NCBI GenBank assembly: GCA_023265235.1
Contig: JAHFUF010000034.1
Span: 1-15,729 of the forward strand
Origin: Blastocatellia bacterium
GTDB taxonomy: Bacteria; Acidobacteriota; Blastocatellia; Chloracidobacteriales; JADJPF01
DNA length: 15,729 nt
Reading direction: 5' to 3'
The notes beneath the pieces were generated by a model. The model was not told where the DNA came from and made no database searches. It saw only the letters and a program-made list of their open reading frames with translations. A program made the translations under genes and the position numbers. The first letter of the stretch is position 1. Each line of letters begins with the position of its first letter. Below, in pieces: positions 14,794 to 15,729 of this stretch.

Positions 14794-14845
14794 TTGGTCG
14801 TGTTATAAAAAATTATAAGAGTGTCATTTTTTATAACACGACCAA
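14794..14845. terminator. 20-bp perfect inverted repeat between convergent argS and J-domain genes
   Basis: The left arm (14794-14813, beginning TTGGTCGTG) and the right arm (14826-14845, ending CACGACCAA) are exact reverse complements around a 12-nt loop. It starts 29 bp after the argS stop and ends 2 bp before the stop codon of the opposing gene. This placement suggests a bidirectional transcription barrier. There is no external T-run; the A/T tracts lie inside the arms. A miniature inverted-repeat element is the alternative. Confidence 0.5.
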
Positions 14846-14847
14846 GA

Positions 14848-15729
14848 TTACTTTAATCTTAAACTACGTAGGGCAATTGGGTGATTAGGTGACAAGTTTA
14901 AACAATAATTAAACATAGCTTCTGCACGGTCTTTAAGGTTAAGCCTCTGATAAAATAAACCAAATTCTGCATAATAATCAGCATTGTTTTGCTCTAGTTC
15001 TAGAGCACGATAAAATTCTAGTTCAGCAGATTGAAACATACCTGTTAGTTTTGATAATGCTCTAGCTAAATAAAAATGGTACTCTGCTAAATTAGGCTGT
15101 ATTTGTATTGCTGATTGTAACGCGTCTCTTGATTCAGCATATCTACTATCTAGATAAAGACTTTGACCATATTCAAACCACTCTTGAGCACTACGCGGGC
15201 TGCTACGGTTAGGTTGATTCCTATTACGACTAGAACTATTAGAATAAGGCTTAGTTTGTTCACTACTAGGATATCCTTTAGTATATCCTTGACTACTAGG
15301 TTCAGAAAAGCCAAAGTTTTGTTGTGTTTGGTTTTTAGAAAATCTATTGTTTCGTAGAGAGCCTGTTTGGGTTCTTGTATCTGAGTTTTTCAGCATTTCA
15401 TAGGCTCTAGAAACAGCATTAAAAATCTTTTCTAGTTCTGTCTTAAGACTAATATTGTAGTTAAGTAACTGAGAATTACGGTCTGGGTGAAACTTACGTG
15501 CTAAATTAGTATAGGCTTCATTAATTTCTACCTCACTAGCATTACGAGAAACCTCTAACACTCCATAAATGTCTGAGCTTTCAACACTGGTTAGTTTACC
15601 TTCTACTTCACAGCAAAACGCTGCTACAGTAGAAAAGTCTAAATCTTGAGGAAGTGGATTAGGGTGTGATAAAACATTTGCAACAGCATTATTAACCTGT
15701 GTTTGCTCTCCTTGATCTCTAGGAGCAAG
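14848..15729 (-). CDS. J-domain protein with C-terminal TPRs, N-terminus cut by window edge
   Basis: The frame is open from the stop at 14848 to the right edge, giving at least 293 residues. A GTG at 15561 falls inside the J domain, splitting DIYGVLEVSRNASEVEINEA (from 15573), so it cannot be the true start. The J domain has helix II ending in HPD at 15481-15489 (KFHPDRN), the residues that stimulate Hsp70 ATPase. A Ser/Asn/Gln-rich linker (about 15381-15187) follows, then three TPR-like helix pairs (about 15186-14870). Upstream, about 50 residues (LAPRDQGEQTQVNN onward) form a linker and the end of another domain. Fusions of a J domain with a DUF4388-type domain are known in related bacteria, but the decisive part is outside. 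It probably works with a DnaK as a dedicated co-chaperone or scaffold. Confidence 0.88.
   Translation of the reverse strand, partial: LAPRDQGEQTQVNNAVANVLSHPNPLPQDLDFSTVAAFCCEVEGKLTSVESSDIYGVLEVSRNASEVEINEAYTNLARKFHPDRNSQLLNYNISLKTELEKIFNAVSRAYEMLKNSDTRTQTGSLRNNRFSKNQTQQNFGFSEPSSQGYTKGYPSSEQTKPYSNSSSRNRNQPNRSSPRSAQEWFEYGQSLYLDSRYAESRDALQSAIQIQPNLAEYHFYLARALSKLTGMFQSAELEFYRALELEQNNADYYAEFGLFYQRLNLKDRAEAMFNYCLNLSPNHPIALRSLRLK

Overview
The window is AT-rich bacterial chromosome and looks like housekeeping genes mixed with lineage-specific ones. The protein mix (secreted Ig-like and carboxypeptidase-regulatory/TonB-C proteins, paralogous coiled-coil proteins opening with MT-x-EE-x-QKA, a J-domain/TPR fusion) reminds me of Acidobacteriota, perhaps a low-GC member of Blastocatellia. 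That placement is an inference from gene style. No rRNA or other phylogenetic marker was compared. I see no tRNA, rRNA, CRISPR array, transposase or phage gene.

Layout. Positions 1-1598 (minus) hold the N-terminal three quarters of polyphosphate kinase PPK1, cut by the left edge. It is preceded on the same strand by a 99-residue protein of unknown function (1636-1935), probably in one operon. Next on the minus strand is a sigma-54-type AAA+ activator with a TPR-like input region and a Fis-type HTH (2156-4060). It is flanked by two related hairpin repeats. A 408-bp regulatory-looking gap with TAGCAAA/TTTGCTA inverted repeats separates it from two plus-strand exported proteins: an Ig-like protein (4469-5914) and a carboxypeptidase-regulatory plus TonB-C protein (6016-6591). 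Convergent to these are a repeat-bearing coiled-coil protein (6616-7155) and a large exported protein with Ca-type Asp motifs and Ig-like domains (7232-9199), both minus.

From 9367 the plus strand carries priA (replication restart helicase), a second coiled-coil protein (11887-12402), an unlisted 58-residue two-helix membrane protein (12488-12664) between two hairpin elements, and argS (12734-14764). A 20-bp perfect inverted repeat follows argS and abuts the end of a minus-strand J-domain/TPR gene that runs off the right edge.

Functional links. The clear functions (PPK1, PriA, ArgRS) are unrelated core functions, so the window is not one pathway. The most notable features are the coiled-coil paralogue pair with in-frame repeat arrays, the inverted-repeat cluster ahead of the secreted Ig-like gene, and the paired hairpin repeats around the sigma-54 activator. 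I found no convincing new multi-gene system.
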